Below the pieces are notes generated by a model that did not search any database, was not told the origin of the DNA, and was given only the letters and a program-made list of their open reading frames with translations. From Stutzerimonas stutzeri RCH2 (GTDB lineage Bacteria > Pseudomonadota > Gammaproteobacteria > Pseudomonadales > Pseudomonadaceae), in the NCBI RefSeq assembly GCF_000327065.1, contig NC_019936.1, forward strand, positions 3,314,001 through 3,378,000: 64,000 nucleotides of DNA, written 5' to 3'. Below, one piece after another: positions 37,631 through 49,002 of the stretch. Position 1 is the first letter of the stretch. Each line of letters opens with the position of its first letter. The position numbers and the translations under genes are program-made.

Positions 37631-39067
37631 CTAGTTCGCCAGCCCGTAGCGCTCGCGCAGCCCTAGGCCGTAGTCGCGCCATTGCTGTAACAGTTGTTGC
37701 TGCGCCGGCGTGGCAGTAACCATGGATTGCTCAATACCCGCCTCGAACTGTGCAAGCGTATTGGGTGCTCCGCAGGCATCATCGCTCAATCGTTGCTGGC
37801 AGAACCGACGCCACTGCGCTTGCTCCGCAGCGGATAACGCTTCGGGGAAATTTCGTGCGCGGTAGCGGAACAACAGTTCCTCGAGGCGGACATCGTCGAA
37901 CCGGGACGGATGCCTGGCCAGTTCGGCAGGCGCAAGCCCACGAATCTCGTCACACAAGCGCCGGTCACGTTCACCAAGAAAGCCGTCATAGAGCTGCTGT
38001 TCTGGATCGTCGCTACCGGCAAAACCCTCCTCACGGTAAATCTCGTCCAGTTTGTGACTCCAGAGCTGGCGCTGCTCACGCAAGGCGGCGGCACGTGCCT
38101 GGCAGAGCGGCATATCCAGGCCCAACCGCTGTATATCCGCCTCGCGCAGCACCTTGAGCGGCGTCAGCACCGGGCATTTGTTGACATGTACCAATTTCAA
38201 AGGCACCGGCAGCTCGCCCTCTGCCAGTTGATCCCGACGGGTATATAGACGCTGCCGCAGTGTTTCGGCGCGCTCCTGCAAGAGTGGCTGAGGTTCCGCC
38301 TGCAGGTCGCAGACGATCAGCGCGTTGCGGTTGCGCGGGTGCCAGCCCAGCGGCAGTACCACCGACAGAAAATGCCGTGCCGCCGAAAAACGACCAGACA
38401 CATGCACCAACGGCTCAAGCAGCGTGATCTGTTCGAGCACTGCCTGTTTACGCCGCAGGTTATAGAGGTAGTCATACAGCCGTGGCTGGCGATCACGGAT
38501 GAGCCTGGCCAAGCCGATGGTGGCACGCACATCGGAAAGCGCGTCGTGAGCATTCAGGTGCTCCAGTCCGTTGGCCACGCTCAGGCGTTCGAGCTTGAGC
38601 GTCACCCGGCCATCCTCCTCTGGCCAGACGATCCCTTCTGGACGCAGCGCATACGCGGTTCGCACCAGATCGATCAGATCCCAACGACTGTTGCCCCCCT
38701 GCCATTCCCGCGCGTACGGATCGTAGAAATTGCGATACAGGCTGTAGCGAGTGACCTCATCGTCGAAACGCAGGCTGTTGTAGCCTGCGCCACAGGTCCC
38801 CGGAGCGGACAGCTGCTGATGCAAGCGCTGAATGAACTCTGCCTCGCACAGTCCTTTCTGTTGCAGGATCGCCGGCGTGATGCCCGTAACCAGGCATGCC
38901 GCGGGATGCGGAAGGATATCGTCGGAGGGGCGACAGTAGATGTTCAGCGGCTCGCCAATTTCCTCGAGCGCCTCGTTGGTGCGGATGCCCGCCACCTGCA
39001 GCGGACGATCGCGGCTGGGCGAAATACCAGTGGTTTCGAAGTCGTACCAAAAGATGCTTGGAGTCAC
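37631..39067 (-). CDS. sbcB: exodeoxyribonuclease I
   Basis: About 478 residues. DEDD exonuclease motifs at the start (FWYDFETTGISPSRDRPLQV) and LNAHDALSDVRATIGLARL, then the ExoI SH3-like and helical C-terminal domains. It degrades single-stranded DNA 3' to 5' in recombination and mismatch repair. I choose GTG 39067 (MTPSIFWYDF), which has AAGGA upstream and matches the family; ATG 39091 is in frame. Confidence 0.93.
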   Translation of the reverse strand: MTPSIFWYDFETTGISPSRDRPLQVAGIRTNEALEEIGEPLNIYCRPSDDILPHPAACLVTGITPAILQQKGLCEAEFIQRLHQQLSAPGTCGAGYNSLRFDDEVTRYSLYRNFYDPYAREWQGGNSRWDLIDLVRTAYALRPEGIVWPEEDGRVTLKLERLSVANGLEHLNAHDALSDVRATIGLARLIRDRQPRLYDYLYNLRRKQAVLEQITLLEPLVHVSGRFSAARHFLSVVLPLGWHPRNRNALIVCDLQAEPQPLLQERAETLRQRLYTRRDQLAEGELPVPLKLVHVNKCPVLTPLKVLREADIQRLGLDMPLCQARAAALREQRQLWSHKLDEIYREEGFAGSDDPEQQLYDGFLGERDRRLCDEIRGLAPAELARHPSRFDDVRLEELLFRYRARNFPEALSAAEQAQWRRFCQQRLSDDACGAPNTLAQFEAGIEQSMVTATPAQQQLLQQWRDYGLGLRERYGLAN

Positions 39068-39320
39068 GGGAGAGTCCTTCTCGATCAGCATGGCAGTCTA
39101 TCAGCCGGGCCGGCACCTCGCCGAACCGGCCCGGTTCCAGCGTGCCGGTTGCAGCTGCGTTGTAGCGACGCGCCGCTCTGCGAACGGCATCCTGCAAACG
39201 AGCAGGCATTTCGCCATAATCGCGGTCCATCGGCGCGCCAGGCTCAAGTACCAGCCTCAGGCGCATTGCCGCAGCGGCGGTTGCCGCATAGCATCGCCCT
39301 TTGCCTGATGTCAGACGAAC

Positions 39321-40034
39321 TTGCCTTTGTATTCCACACTCGACCGACAAGACCTGCTCGACACCAACCTGCGCGTCGAGACGCCGGAGGGCATTGATCT
39401 GCTCCTGCACCCGGCTGGACTGGTACCGCGCGCCCTCGCCTTCGCCATCGACCTGGTGATTCGCGCTGCCATCCTGCTGGCTCTGTTTCTCACTCTCGGC
39501 CTGCTGGGCAAATTCGGCATGGGACTGGGAACGCTACTGCTGTTCCTCGTGCAGTGGTGGTACATGGTGCTCTTCGAAGTGCTGAATCAAGGCCGCACGC
39601 CCGGAAAATACTGGCTGGGGCTGCGCGTCGTGCATGACGACGGCACACCGGTCGGCTGGTCTTCCTCGCTCACCCGTAACTTGCTGCGATTCGTCGACAT
39701 GCTGCCGTTCGGCTATTTCCTTGGCGCCCTGAGCTGCCTGGGTCACCCGGCCTTCAAGCGTCTCGGCGACCTGGCGGCTGGCACACTGGTGATTTATCAG
39801 GAGAAGCCGCAGCCGCGTCCAACGCTACCCGACGCCGAACCGGTGGCCGCTCCGATCGCGCTGACTCTGGATGAACAGCGCGCGCTGATCGGCTTTGCCG
39901 AACGCCAAGGGGCCCTTTCTGCCGAACGCCGCCTGGAGCTGGCCTCGATTCTCGCCGAACCGCTGGGAACGACCGATGAAAATGCTGAGGCCACAATCCA
40001 CGGCATTGCCCGCACGATGGTGGGCTCGTCATGA
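39321..40034 (+). CDS. RDD family membrane protein
   Basis: 237 residues. The RDD pattern (GLVPRALAFAIDLVIRAAIL; RTPGKYWLGLRVVHDDG; RNLLRFVDMLPFGY) with three membrane helices and a cytosolic helical tail. The apparent start is TTG with a weak ribosome site. First of six overlapping genes ending in MoxR and DUF58. Confidence 0.85.
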   Translation: MPLYSTLDRQDLLDTNLRVETPEGIDLLLHPAGLVPRALAFAIDLVIRAAILLALFLTLGLLGKFGMGLGTLLLFLVQWWYMVLFEVLNQGRTPGKYWLGLRVVHDDGTPVGWSSSLTRNLLRFVDMLPFGYFLGALSCLGHPAFKRLGDLAAGTLVIYQEKPQPRPTLPDAEPVAAPIALTLDEQRALIGFAERQGALSAERRLELASILAEPLGTTDENAEATIHGIARTMVGSS

Positions 40035-41011
40035 AGCAGGCAGTATTCGAACGGCAGCATCAGGCCGACTGGCAGGAATTCGCCACTCGGCTGGACGCGC
40101 TCGAGAGCGGCAAACCGCGCAGCGAGCAGACCGGAACATTTCCCGCCGCCTACCGCCGGCTCTGTCAGCAGCTGACCCTGGCGGAGTCGCGCGGTTACAG
40201 CAGTCAACTGATCGAGCAGTTGCGGCAGCTTGCCCTGCGGGGCCATCAACAACTCTATCGCCATCGCAGTCCGCTGCTCGGTCGATTGCTGGGTTTCATC
40301 AGCGGCGGTTTCGCCCGCACGGTGCGTGCACAATGGCGCTATGTTCTGGCCGCCAGTCTGCTGTTCTACGGCAGCCTAATCGGCATGGCCACGCTGGTTT
40401 ATCTGTTTCCCGAACTGGTCTACAGCGTCCTGCCAGCCGATCAGGTCGCCCAGATGGAGCAGATGTACGACCCGGACGCCAGTCGATTGGGGCGATTCGC
40501 CGAGCGAGGCGCTGGCGACGACTGGCTGATGTTCGGCTACTACATCATGAACAATATCGGCATTGCGTTTCAGACGTTCGCCAGCGGCTTGCTGTTCGGC
40601 GTCGGCACATTGTTCTTCCTGCTGTTCAATGGCCTGACCATCGGCGCCGTTGCCGGCCACCTGAGCGGCATTGGCTATCACCAGCCGTTCTGGTCGTTCG
40701 TCATCGGTCACGGCGCCTTCGAGCTGACGGCCATCACCTTTGCCGGTGCTGCTGGGCTGCAGCTCGGCGTCGCGCTGCTGGCGCCAGGCCGACTGACACG
40801 GGGCAACGCGCTCCGTCAGGCGGCCAAACAGGGCATACAGCTGGTGGGCGGTGCCACGCTTTTCCTTCTGATAGCCGCGTTCGTCGAAGCCTACTGGTCT
40901 TCCATGACCCTCGCCACGCCCGCGATCAAATACATCGTAGGTGCACTGCTGTGGTTGATCGTGGCCGTTTATTTCTGCCTGGCCGGGCGAGGTCAGCATG
41001 CAGCTGAGTGA
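40031..41011 (+). CDS. SpoIIM/DUF95-like membrane protein
   Basis: 326 residues with five or six membrane helices and the DUF95 pattern (NNIGIAFQTFASGLLFGVGT, HGAFELTAITFAGAAGL). Homologues of sporulation protein SpoIIM in non-sporulating bacteria commonly occur beside RDD and MoxR genes. ATGA overlap with the RDD gene. Confidence 0.88.
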   Translation: MKQAVFERQHQADWQEFATRLDALESGKPRSEQTGTFPAAYRRLCQQLTLAESRGYSSQLIEQLRQLALRGHQQLYRHRSPLLGRLLGFISGGFARTVRAQWRYVLAASLLFYGSLIGMATLVYLFPELVYSVLPADQVAQMEQMYDPDASRLGRFAERGAGDDWLMFGYYIMNNIGIAFQTFASGLLFGVGTLFFLLFNGLTIGAVAGHLSGIGYHQPFWSFVIGHGAFELTAITFAGAAGLQLGVALLAPGRLTRGNALRQAAKQGIQLVGGATLFLLIAAFVEAYWSSMTLATPAIKYIVGALLWLIVAVYFCLAGRGQHAAE

Positions 41012-42551
41012 TGCCAGCGTCTCGATCCGTCCACGCAGCCCATGGCAGGCGCTGGATCTTGGCACCCTGCTGGCCAGGCGTCACGGGGCGTTGCTGATGG
41101 CGACCTGGGCGGCCGTCACGCTGCCGGTTTTCGCCCTGATCAGCCTGCTGCTGTGGCAGCACCCAAGCGTGGCGCTACTGCTGTTCTGGTGGTTGAAGCC
41201 GCTTTATGAGCGGCTGCCGCTGCATATCCTGTCCAGAGCGTTGTTCGGCGAAACCCCAAATTTCAGAGAAAGCCTGAAAGCCTTCCCCGGCCTGTTGCGA
41301 TCGCAGTGGTTCGCCAGCCTGACCTGGCGCCGCCTGAGCATGACACGCAGCTTCGATCTACCCGTGCAACAACTCGAAGGGCTCAACGGCAAAGCGCGAG
41401 CCCAGCGTCTGGTCACGCTCAACCTGCGCAATGGGCGTGCCGCAAGCTGGCTGACCGTGGTCGGCGTCCATCTGGAAGGTGCGCTCTGGCTCGGCCTGCT
41501 GGGGATGCTGTATTTTTTCCTGCCGGCACCGCTGGTGCAGCGCTGGAACTGGGAAGACCTGCTAGGGCTTAGCGGGGAATGGCTCTGGCTCGAGCATCTA
41601 TCCAATCTGCTCTACGTTCTGGTGCTGATTGTCTGGGAGCCGATCTACGTTGCCTGCGGCTTCAGCCTCTATCTCAATCGGCGTACTCATCTGGAAGCCT
41701 GGGATATCGAACTGGCCTTCCGCCGGCTGCGCCAGCGCCTGCTCACTGTTCTGCCGGCGTTATTGCTCGCCTGCGGCCTGCTGCTCTGGCCCGCGCAACA
41801 CCAGGCTTGGGCTGCGGCCGCTGCCCAGACCGAAGAAGTCCAGCCTGGCCCCAAGAGCAAGCGCCTGCTCAATCAGCCATTGACCAGCGAAGCAGCCCGC
41901 GAACGAATTGATGCCTTGCTTGACCAGCCCCCCTTCCAGCACCGCGAAACAGTGACGCGCTGGCGACTGGGCGACGGCGATGACCCACAGCAGCCCGGAG
42001 CGCTGGCACGCCTGATTGAACGCCTGCTTCAGGGCGGCTCGTTCTGGCATGGCCTGGAGCGTCTGGCACAGATCCTCGAGGTCCTGCTCTGGACAGCCCT
42101 GGCGCTGCTCGTTGCGCTTGTGTTGTGGCGCTACCGCGAATGGTTGCAGACCTTTGGCGGCCGTGTACGGCTGCCGAGCCGGCGCCGTATCGAGCCGCCG
42201 ACGCAACTGTTCGGCCTGGATGTTGCCCCGCAAAGCCTGCCGGATGATATCGCCGCCGAGGCCGAACGACTCTGGCAGCTCGATCCACGCGCGGCGCTGG
42301 CACTGCTGTATCGCGGCTTGCTGTGCCGTCTGCTGCACGACTTCCAGTTGCCCTTGAAGGCGGCGCATACCGAAGGTGAGGTTCTGCAACAGGTCCGTGA
42401 TCTGCAGCTGGAGCCCCTCGCCCGATTCGCTGAGCAGCTCACCGTTCACTGGCAGCGTCAGGCTTACGGGCACTACCCAGCCAACGAACAGGTGCGCGAT
42501 GCGCTGTGTGCCGAGTGGCGTGTGCTGTTCGCCGCGGGGCAGTCGTCATGA
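40998..42551 (+). CDS. DUF4129 multi-pass membrane protein
   Basis: 517 residues. An N-terminal membrane region, a soluble loop, a membrane helix (LEVLLWTALALLVALVLW) and a C-terminal DUF4129-like segment (LWQLDPRAALALLYRGLLCR). The start lies 14 bp inside the SpoIIM gene. Function unknown; probably part of one envelope complex with its neighbours. Confidence 0.8.
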   Translation: MQLSDASVSIRPRSPWQALDLGTLLARRHGALLMATWAAVTLPVFALISLLLWQHPSVALLLFWWLKPLYERLPLHILSRALFGETPNFRESLKAFPGLLRSQWFASLTWRRLSMTRSFDLPVQQLEGLNGKARAQRLVTLNLRNGRAASWLTVVGVHLEGALWLGLLGMLYFFLPAPLVQRWNWEDLLGLSGEWLWLEHLSNLLYVLVLIVWEPIYVACGFSLYLNRRTHLEAWDIELAFRRLRQRLLTVLPALLLACGLLLWPAQHQAWAAAAAQTEEVQPGPKSKRLLNQPLTSEAARERIDALLDQPPFQHRETVTRWRLGDGDDPQQPGALARLIERLLQGGSFWHGLERLAQILEVLLWTALALLVALVLWRYREWLQTFGGRVRLPSRRRIEPPTQLFGLDVAPQSLPDDIAAEAERLWQLDPRAALALLYRGLLCRLLHDFQLPLKAAHTEGEVLQQVRDLQLEPLARFAEQLTVHWQRQAYGHYPANEQVRDALCAEWRVLFAAGQSS

Positions 42552-43716
42552 ATCGCCTGCGCATTCGTCTTCTCGTCGCTGCGGCGATCCTGCTGCTCAG
42601 CCTGCTGACCATCTGGTTGGGTAGCCAGCTGCAGCGCTATGAAGATGTCGTCGAACACGGTCCTGCTCCGCAGGCCCGCAGCAATGACTATCTGGCCGCC
42701 GAGCTATTCCTGCGCGATCTCGGCTTGCAGGTCGCCCGCCACGACGGCAGCGCCGGCCTGGAGGCGCTGCCCACCAGTGGCCAGACGCTGCTTTTGCTCG
42801 GTGACCGCCGCAACATGACGCCGCGGCAGACCGAACGCCTGCTCGACTGGGCTGCTGCCGGCGGGCATCTGGTGGTGGTCGCGGAGCGCCTGTGGGATGA
42901 GAAAACCGGCAAGAGCGGTGACCTGCTGCTCGATCGGCTCAACTTGCAGCAGTACTCGACCAGGGATCTGGATGAAGAGGCCCAGTCGCCTCAGTCATCC
43001 ACTGCAGAACAGCATCCGCAATTGACCAAGCTGTATCTGGAGAATGAAAGCGCGCCGGCCTATCTCGCCTTCGATACGGATTTCCATCTCTACGACGCCG
43101 ACAACCGCGCCCACGCTTGGGCCAACAGCGCGGGCGCGACGCACATGCTGCAACTGCAGCACGGTGACGGGTTGGTCACCGCGCTGACCGACAGCTGGAT
43201 CTGGCAGAACCGCAATATCGACGAATACGACCATGCCTGGCTGCTCTGGTATCTGACTCAGGACAGCGAAGTCACCCTGGTGCACCGCAGCGAGCACGAT
43301 GGCCTGCTGGCGCAGCTGCGCCAGTATTTTCCGGAAACGCTCACAGCTCTGGGCCTGCTCATACTGTTCGCGCTTTGGCATGTCGGGCAGCGCTTCGGCC
43401 CGCTACTGCCCCCCGCCAACCCGGCACGTCGCCAGCTCCAGGAGCATCTACGCGGTTCGGCCGAGTTCCTGCTTCGCCATGGGCGTGAGCAAAGTCTCTT
43501 GCAGCGACTCCAGCAGGACGTTCAGCGCAGGGCCAACGTTCGCCATCCCGGCTTCGAGCAACTTCCGCTCAGCGGACAGCTGACACTGCTCGCACAGCTC
43601 TCCAGCCTGCCGCCCACCAGCATCGAGCAGGCCATGCGCCCCACGCCGCAGCAACGCCTGTCGGCCATCGAATTCACCCGGCAGGTCGCCTACCTGCAAA
43701 CCCTCAGGAATGCCTT

Positions 43717-43720
<4 letters not shown>
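42548..43720 (+). CDS. DUF4350 protein
   Basis: 390 residues. N-terminal membrane helix, a periplasmic GATase-like fold (TLLLLGDRRNMTPRQTERLL, GGHLVVVAERLW), a second helix near residue 265 (LGLLILFALWHVG), and a cytosolic helical tail. ATGA overlaps on both sides. Typical member of MoxR-linked clusters. Confidence 0.8.
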
Positions 43721-44726
<1,006 letters not shown>

Positions 44727-44730
<4 letters not shown>

Positions 44731-46055
44731 CGCCATCCCGTCGCCTGCTCGTTGCGCTGGCAGCGCTGGTGTTGCTGGCCGTCCCGCTCGGCACGCTCGC
44801 TGCCCTGGGAATCGAAGCCGAAGGCTGGCGCTCGGCCTGGTGGGGGCTTTTGCTGGCGTTGGGGATGATCGCTGCGCTCGATGCCCGCAACCTGAAGCGG
44901 TTGCCTACGCCAGCATTGCAACGCAACCTGCCGGGCAATCTGCCGCTGGGGCACTGGAGCCAGGTACAGCTGCTGGCTCGCAACGACGATAGCCATCCGG
45001 TCGAACTGGAGCTGTTCGACCACGTGCCGGACGGCATGCTCTTCGAGCAGTTGCCGCAACGCATACGCCTGCAACCCGGAGAGCATTGCCAGCTCAGCTA
45101 CCGCATGCGCCCGGTTCGCCGTGGACGCTTTTCCTTTCAGCGCTGCGACATACAGCTTTTCAGCCCCTTGGCGCTGTGGCGCAGCAAACGTCAGTTGCAA
45201 CTGGCCGACGACACGCGGGTTTACCCCGACTTTGCCCAGCTGCACGGCGCTGGCCTGCAGGCGATCGACGTCTGGCTGAACCGTCTGGGCGTGCGCCAGC
45301 AGCCAAGACGCGGGCTGGGATTGGAGTTTCATCAGCTGCGCGAATTTCGCGAGGGCGATACGCTGCGCCAGATCGACTGGAAAGCCACAGCGCGCTCGCG
45401 AGCACCGATTGCCCGCGAGTACCAGGACGAGCAAGACCAGCAGATCGTGCTGATGTTCGATTGCGGGCGTCGTATGCGTAGCCAGGATGCGCAACTCACC
45501 CACTTCGATCACGCGCTCAACGCAGGTCTGCTGCTCGCCTACGCCGCGCTACGCCAGGGCGATGCGGTCGGCGCCTGCACCTTTGCCGGTGAACAGCCGC
45601 GGCACGTCACGCCAGCCAAGGGCCAACAGCAGCTGCGCGTGCTGCTGAACGGCCTGTACGACCTGCAGCCCACCCAGCAGCCAGCTGATTACGGCGCAGC
45701 GGTCGATCAGCTACTGGCGCGGCAGCAGCGGCGGGCACTGGTGATCGTAATGAGCAATCTGCGCGACGAGGACGATGCCGAACTGCATGCCGCGCTGCGC
45801 CGACTTTCGCGCCGGCACCGGGTGCTGCTGGTGAGCCTTCGCGAAGAGGTGCTGGACCAGCTGCGCTTGCGACCGGTGCAAAGCCTGGACGACGCGCTCG
45901 ATTACTGCGGTACACAGGACTACCTGAGTGCACGCCAGCAACTGCATAAACGCCTTACCGCCAATGGCCTGCCGGTGCTTGACGTCCAACCCTGCGATCT
46001 CGGACCGGCGCTGGTCGGGCGCTACCTGGCGTGGAAGAAAACCGGAACGCTGTAG
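44727..46055 (+). CDS. DUF58 (vWA-like) protein
   Basis: 442 residues. Two N-terminal membrane helices, a beta domain, the DUF58 signature (EFHQLREFREGDTLRQIDWK) and a vWA-like fold (QQIVLMFDCGRRM, VIVMSNLRDED). Probable partner of the MoxR ATPase. Last gene of the six-gene unit. Confidence 0.9.
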
Positions 46056-46060
46056 CTGCC

Positions 46061-46519
46061 TCAAAGGCCGTGGCAGCAATCCTTGTCGGTGAAGCGATCC
46101 GACGCCGCACTGGCATGATGCGCCAATGGAATGTGCAGCATCGGCTGAAAGCTGAAGTAGTGATGCAACGCGGTGATCATCTCGCGGATCTCGCCGGGCG
46201 GCTCGATCAGGGAGAAACCGGTGTCGTAACTGCCCGGTGTAACGTCCTCGCTGGACCACAGACTGAACGCGCTGAAGTCCACATGGCGCAGCTGGCCGGT
46301 CTGGCCAGGAATCTTCAGGCGCATCTCGAAGCGGACGCCGAGCATCATCGGATAGGGGCTGATCAGCATCAGTCCGCCTTCGGAGAGATTGCCGATAAAA
46401 CCCAGCGGCTTTTCGGTAAACCGGTTGAATACATTGAGGTAGTACGGCAGCTGATGCCGCTGGATACGACGCTGGTTCGCCATGTTCATGTCGTCGGAGC
46501 CTTCAACCTTGCCCTGCAA
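46061..46519 (-). CDS. PilZ domain protein
   Basis: 152 residues. RxxxR (RRIQRHQ) followed by the NLSEGG turn about 28 residues on, the two c-di-GMP-binding elements of PilZ. No output domain. Probably a cytosolic c-di-GMP receptor. Confidence 0.85.
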   Translation of the reverse strand: MQGKVEGSDDMNMANQRRIQRHQLPYYLNVFNRFTEKPLGFIGNLSEGGLMLISPYPMMLGVRFEMRLKIPGQTGQLRHVDFSAFSLWSSEDVTPGSYDTGFSLIEPPGEIREMITALHHYFSFQPMLHIPLAHHASAASDRFTDKDCCHGL

Positions 46520-46534
46520 TTCGAATCCCTCGGC

Positions 46535-46957
46535 TCAGTTGCATTCCTGGCCAATACGAGCTGCCAGGCGCTGTCGAGCCGCCTCTACTTCACTGTCACT
46601 GTAGTAGACGCGCTCTCCTGCCGCATCGTTACGAAAAAAACGTCCGCCAAGCTGCAGCCGTGACAACTGCCTGCGCAACCCTTGGCATTCCTGCTCCCGA
46701 GCCACCTGCGCCTGGTTGGCTTGCTCGCGCGCGGCCTGCTGTTCCTGCCGACGCGCATCGAAGAATCGTTCACTGCGTGCCTCGCGTGCTCGTGTCTGCT
46801 CGTCTCGTTCGACCACTTGCGGCCGCACTTCGACCTGCTCGGCACCGGCCGGTGGGCGCTGACCGAAATGCACGCGACCGTCGGCGTCGGTCCAACGGTA
46901 GATCTGCGCGCATGCCAGTGTCGGCAGCAGCATGACGATCAGAAGCAACGCTCGCAT
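46535..46957 (-). CDS. DUF4124 periplasmic protein
   Basis: 140 residues. Signal peptide (MRALLLIVMLLPTLACA), then the DUF4124 pattern IYRWTDADGRVHFGQRPP, and a long Gln/Arg/Ala-rich helix. Common in Pseudomonas; function unknown. Two cysteines near the C-terminal half. Confidence 0.8.
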   Translation of the reverse strand: MRALLLIVMLLPTLACAQIYRWTDADGRVHFGQRPPAGAEQVEVRPQVVERDEQTRAREARSERFFDARRQEQQAAREQANQAQVAREQECQGLRRQLSRLQLGGRFFRNDAAGERVYYSDSEVEAARQRLAARIGQECN

Positions 46958-46982
46958 GTTCCCTCACATGATTTTCACGACA

Positions 46983-47360
46983 TCAGCGCTTGGCCGGCTG
47001 AGCCACCGCAGGCGGCTCGACATGATAGTGGCCAAGCTGCCTCAGCGTCTCCAGGCGCGCCCGTGCGCGATAAGCATATTCGCTGGCCGGGTAGCGCTCG
47101 ACGATGAAGCGGTAGGTTTCGCCAGCGTCGACGAACAGCCCCTGCCGTTCCAGGCATTGCCCGCGCAACAGGGAAATCTCCGGCTGCACCTGGCTCCGCG
47201 GCTTGCTGCGGCGCTCCGCCTGCGACAGAGACTGCATCACTCGATCGCAGTTGTCGGCCTCGTAATGCTGGTAAGCCGCATCCAGGTGGCGATCGGAAGC
47301 ATGACGGCTGCTGCAACCGACGGTCAGAAGACTCAGAAAAATGATGATCAGGGTGCGCAT
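46983..47360 (-). CDS. small lipoprotein with TPR-like repeats
   Basis: 125 residues. Lipoprotein signal MRTLIIIFLSLLTVGCSS with the lipidated Cys at 16; the mature part has TPR-like helix pairs (QHYEADNCDRVMQSLSQAER; GLFVDAGETYRFIVERYPAS) and two further Cys. Likely outer-membrane anchored. GAGGAA lies upstream. Confidence 0.78.
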   Translation of the reverse strand: MRTLIIIFLSLLTVGCSSRHASDRHLDAAYQHYEADNCDRVMQSLSQAERRSKPRSQVQPEISLLRGQCLERQGLFVDAGETYRFIVERYPASEYAYRARARLETLRQLGHYHVEPPAVAQPAKR

Positions 47361-47510
47361 GGGTTCCTCCGTATGCCTCCTTGTATCGACCGTATCGAAA
47401 AAACCTGCAGACAGCCCGTCAGACGGGCCGAAAGAGTAGTGCCCGCCGGGCGATGACTACAACCGGCGAGCATAGTAGCCTCGGGGCCAGCCAGAAGAAG
47501 GAGCTATTGA

Positions 47511-48959
47511 ATGATTCCGCGTCGCACCAAGATCGTCGCCACCCTCGGCCCAGCGAGCAGTTCGCCGGAGGTACTGGAAAAGATGATCGTCGCCGGGCTG
47601 GATGTCGCCCGCCTGAACTTCTCCCACGGCAGCCCCGACGAACACCGTGCCCGGGCCGAACTGGTGCGTGAAATAGCCGCCCGCCACGGCCGCTTCGTCG
47701 CGCTGCTCGGCGACCTGCAAGGCCCGAAGATCCGCATCGCCAAGTTCACCGACAAGCGCATCGAGCTGAAGGAAGGCGACCGCTTCCGCTTCTCCGTGAC
47801 CCACCCGCGTGATGCCGGTAACCAGGAAGTGGTCGGCATCGACTACCCGGACCTGGTCAAGGATTGCGGCGTCGGCGATGAGCTCTTGCTCGACGACGGT
47901 CGTGTGGTGATGCGCGTCGACAACGCCACCGCGGACGAGCTGCATTGCACCGTGCTGATCGGCGGCCCGCTGTCGGACAACAAGGGCATCAACCGCCGCG
48001 GTGGCGGCCTGACCGCACCGGCGCTGACCAACAAGGACAAGGCCGACATCAAATTGGCCGCGGACCTGGAGCTGGACTACCTGGCCGTCTCCTTCCCGCG
48101 CGATGCGGCTGACATGGACCTGGCCCGCCGTCTGCGCGACGAAGCCGGTTCGGATGCCTGGCTGATCGCCAAGATCGAGCGGGCCGAGGCGGTTGCGGAC
48201 GACGCGGCACTGGACGGCCTGATTCAGGCCAGCGACGGCGTGATGGTGGCGCGCGGTGACCTGGGCGTCGAAATCGGCGATGCCGAGCTGGTCGGTATCC
48301 AGAAGAAGATCATTCTGCACGCCCGCCGCCACAACAAGGTGGTGATCACCGCGACGCAGATGATGGAGTCGATGATCCACAGTCCGATGCCGACCCGCGC
48401 CGAGGTATCCGATGTAGCCAACGCGGTGCTCGACTACACCGACGCGGTGATGCTCTCGGCCGAGAGCGCCGCTGGCGAATATCCGATCGAAGCGATCAAG
48501 GCGATGGCGCGAGTCTGCTGCGGCGCGGAGAAGCATCCGACCAGCACCAAGTCCGGTCACCGCCTCGGCCAGCAGTTCGAGCGCTGCGACGAGAGCGCAG
48601 CGCTGGCCGCGATGTACACCGCCAACCACTTCCCGGGCGTCAAGGCGATCATCGCCCTGACCGAGAGTGGTTACACGCCGCTGATCATGTCGCGCATCCG
48701 TTCTGCGGTTCCAATCTTCGCCTTCTCGCCGCACCGCGAGACCCAGGCGCGCGTTGCGCTGTTCCGTGGAGTCCAGACCGTACCTTTCGATCCGGCCGCG
48801 ATGCCGGCAGACAAGGTCAGCCAGATGGCGGTCGAGGAGCTGCTCAAGCGCAACATCGTGCAGCCGGGCGACTGGGTGATCCTGACCAAGGGCGACAGCT
48901 ACCACGACAGCACGGGCGGCACCAACACCATGAAGATCCTGCGCGTCGGCGATCAGTAA
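47511..48959 (+). CDS. pyk: pyruvate kinase
   Basis: 482 residues. RRTKIVATLGPAS start, ARLNFSHGSPDEH, the active site MVARGDLGVEIG, ITATQMMESMI, and VMLSAESAAGEYP. It converts PEP and ADP to pyruvate and ATP. By neighbours it corresponds to pykA of P. aeruginosa. Confidence 0.96.
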   Translation: MIPRRTKIVATLGPASSSPEVLEKMIVAGLDVARLNFSHGSPDEHRARAELVREIAARHGRFVALLGDLQGPKIRIAKFTDKRIELKEGDRFRFSVTHPRDAGNQEVVGIDYPDLVKDCGVGDELLLDDGRVVMRVDNATADELHCTVLIGGPLSDNKGINRRGGGLTAPALTNKDKADIKLAADLELDYLAVSFPRDAADMDLARRLRDEAGSDAWLIAKIERAEAVADDAALDGLIQASDGVMVARGDLGVEIGDAELVGIQKKIILHARRHNKVVITATQMMESMIHSPMPTRAEVSDVANAVLDYTDAVMLSAESAAGEYPIEAIKAMARVCCGAEKHPTSTKSGHRLGQQFERCDESAALAAMYTANHFPGVKAIIALTESGYTPLIMSRIRSAVPIFAFSPHRETQARVALFRGVQTVPFDPAAMPADKVSQMAVEELLKRNIVQPGDWVILTKGDSYHDSTGGTNTMKILRVGDQ

Positions 48960-48974
48960 GCTCGACGGGTTCGA

Positions 48975-49002
48975 CACGAGGCCGGCTTATGCCGGCTTCG
49001 TG
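48975..49002. terminator. hairpin between convergent genes
   Basis: CACGAGGCCGGC and GCCGGCTTCGTG around TTAT, a 12-bp stem with one wobble, between the pyruvate kinase and the leftward reductase gene. No U-run; it overlaps the reductase stop. Confidence 0.5.

Noticed and set aside
47457..48977. A 506-codon open frame antisense to pyruvate kinase
   Set aside because: Shadow frame with His/Asp-rich composition; the real gene is on the plus strand.
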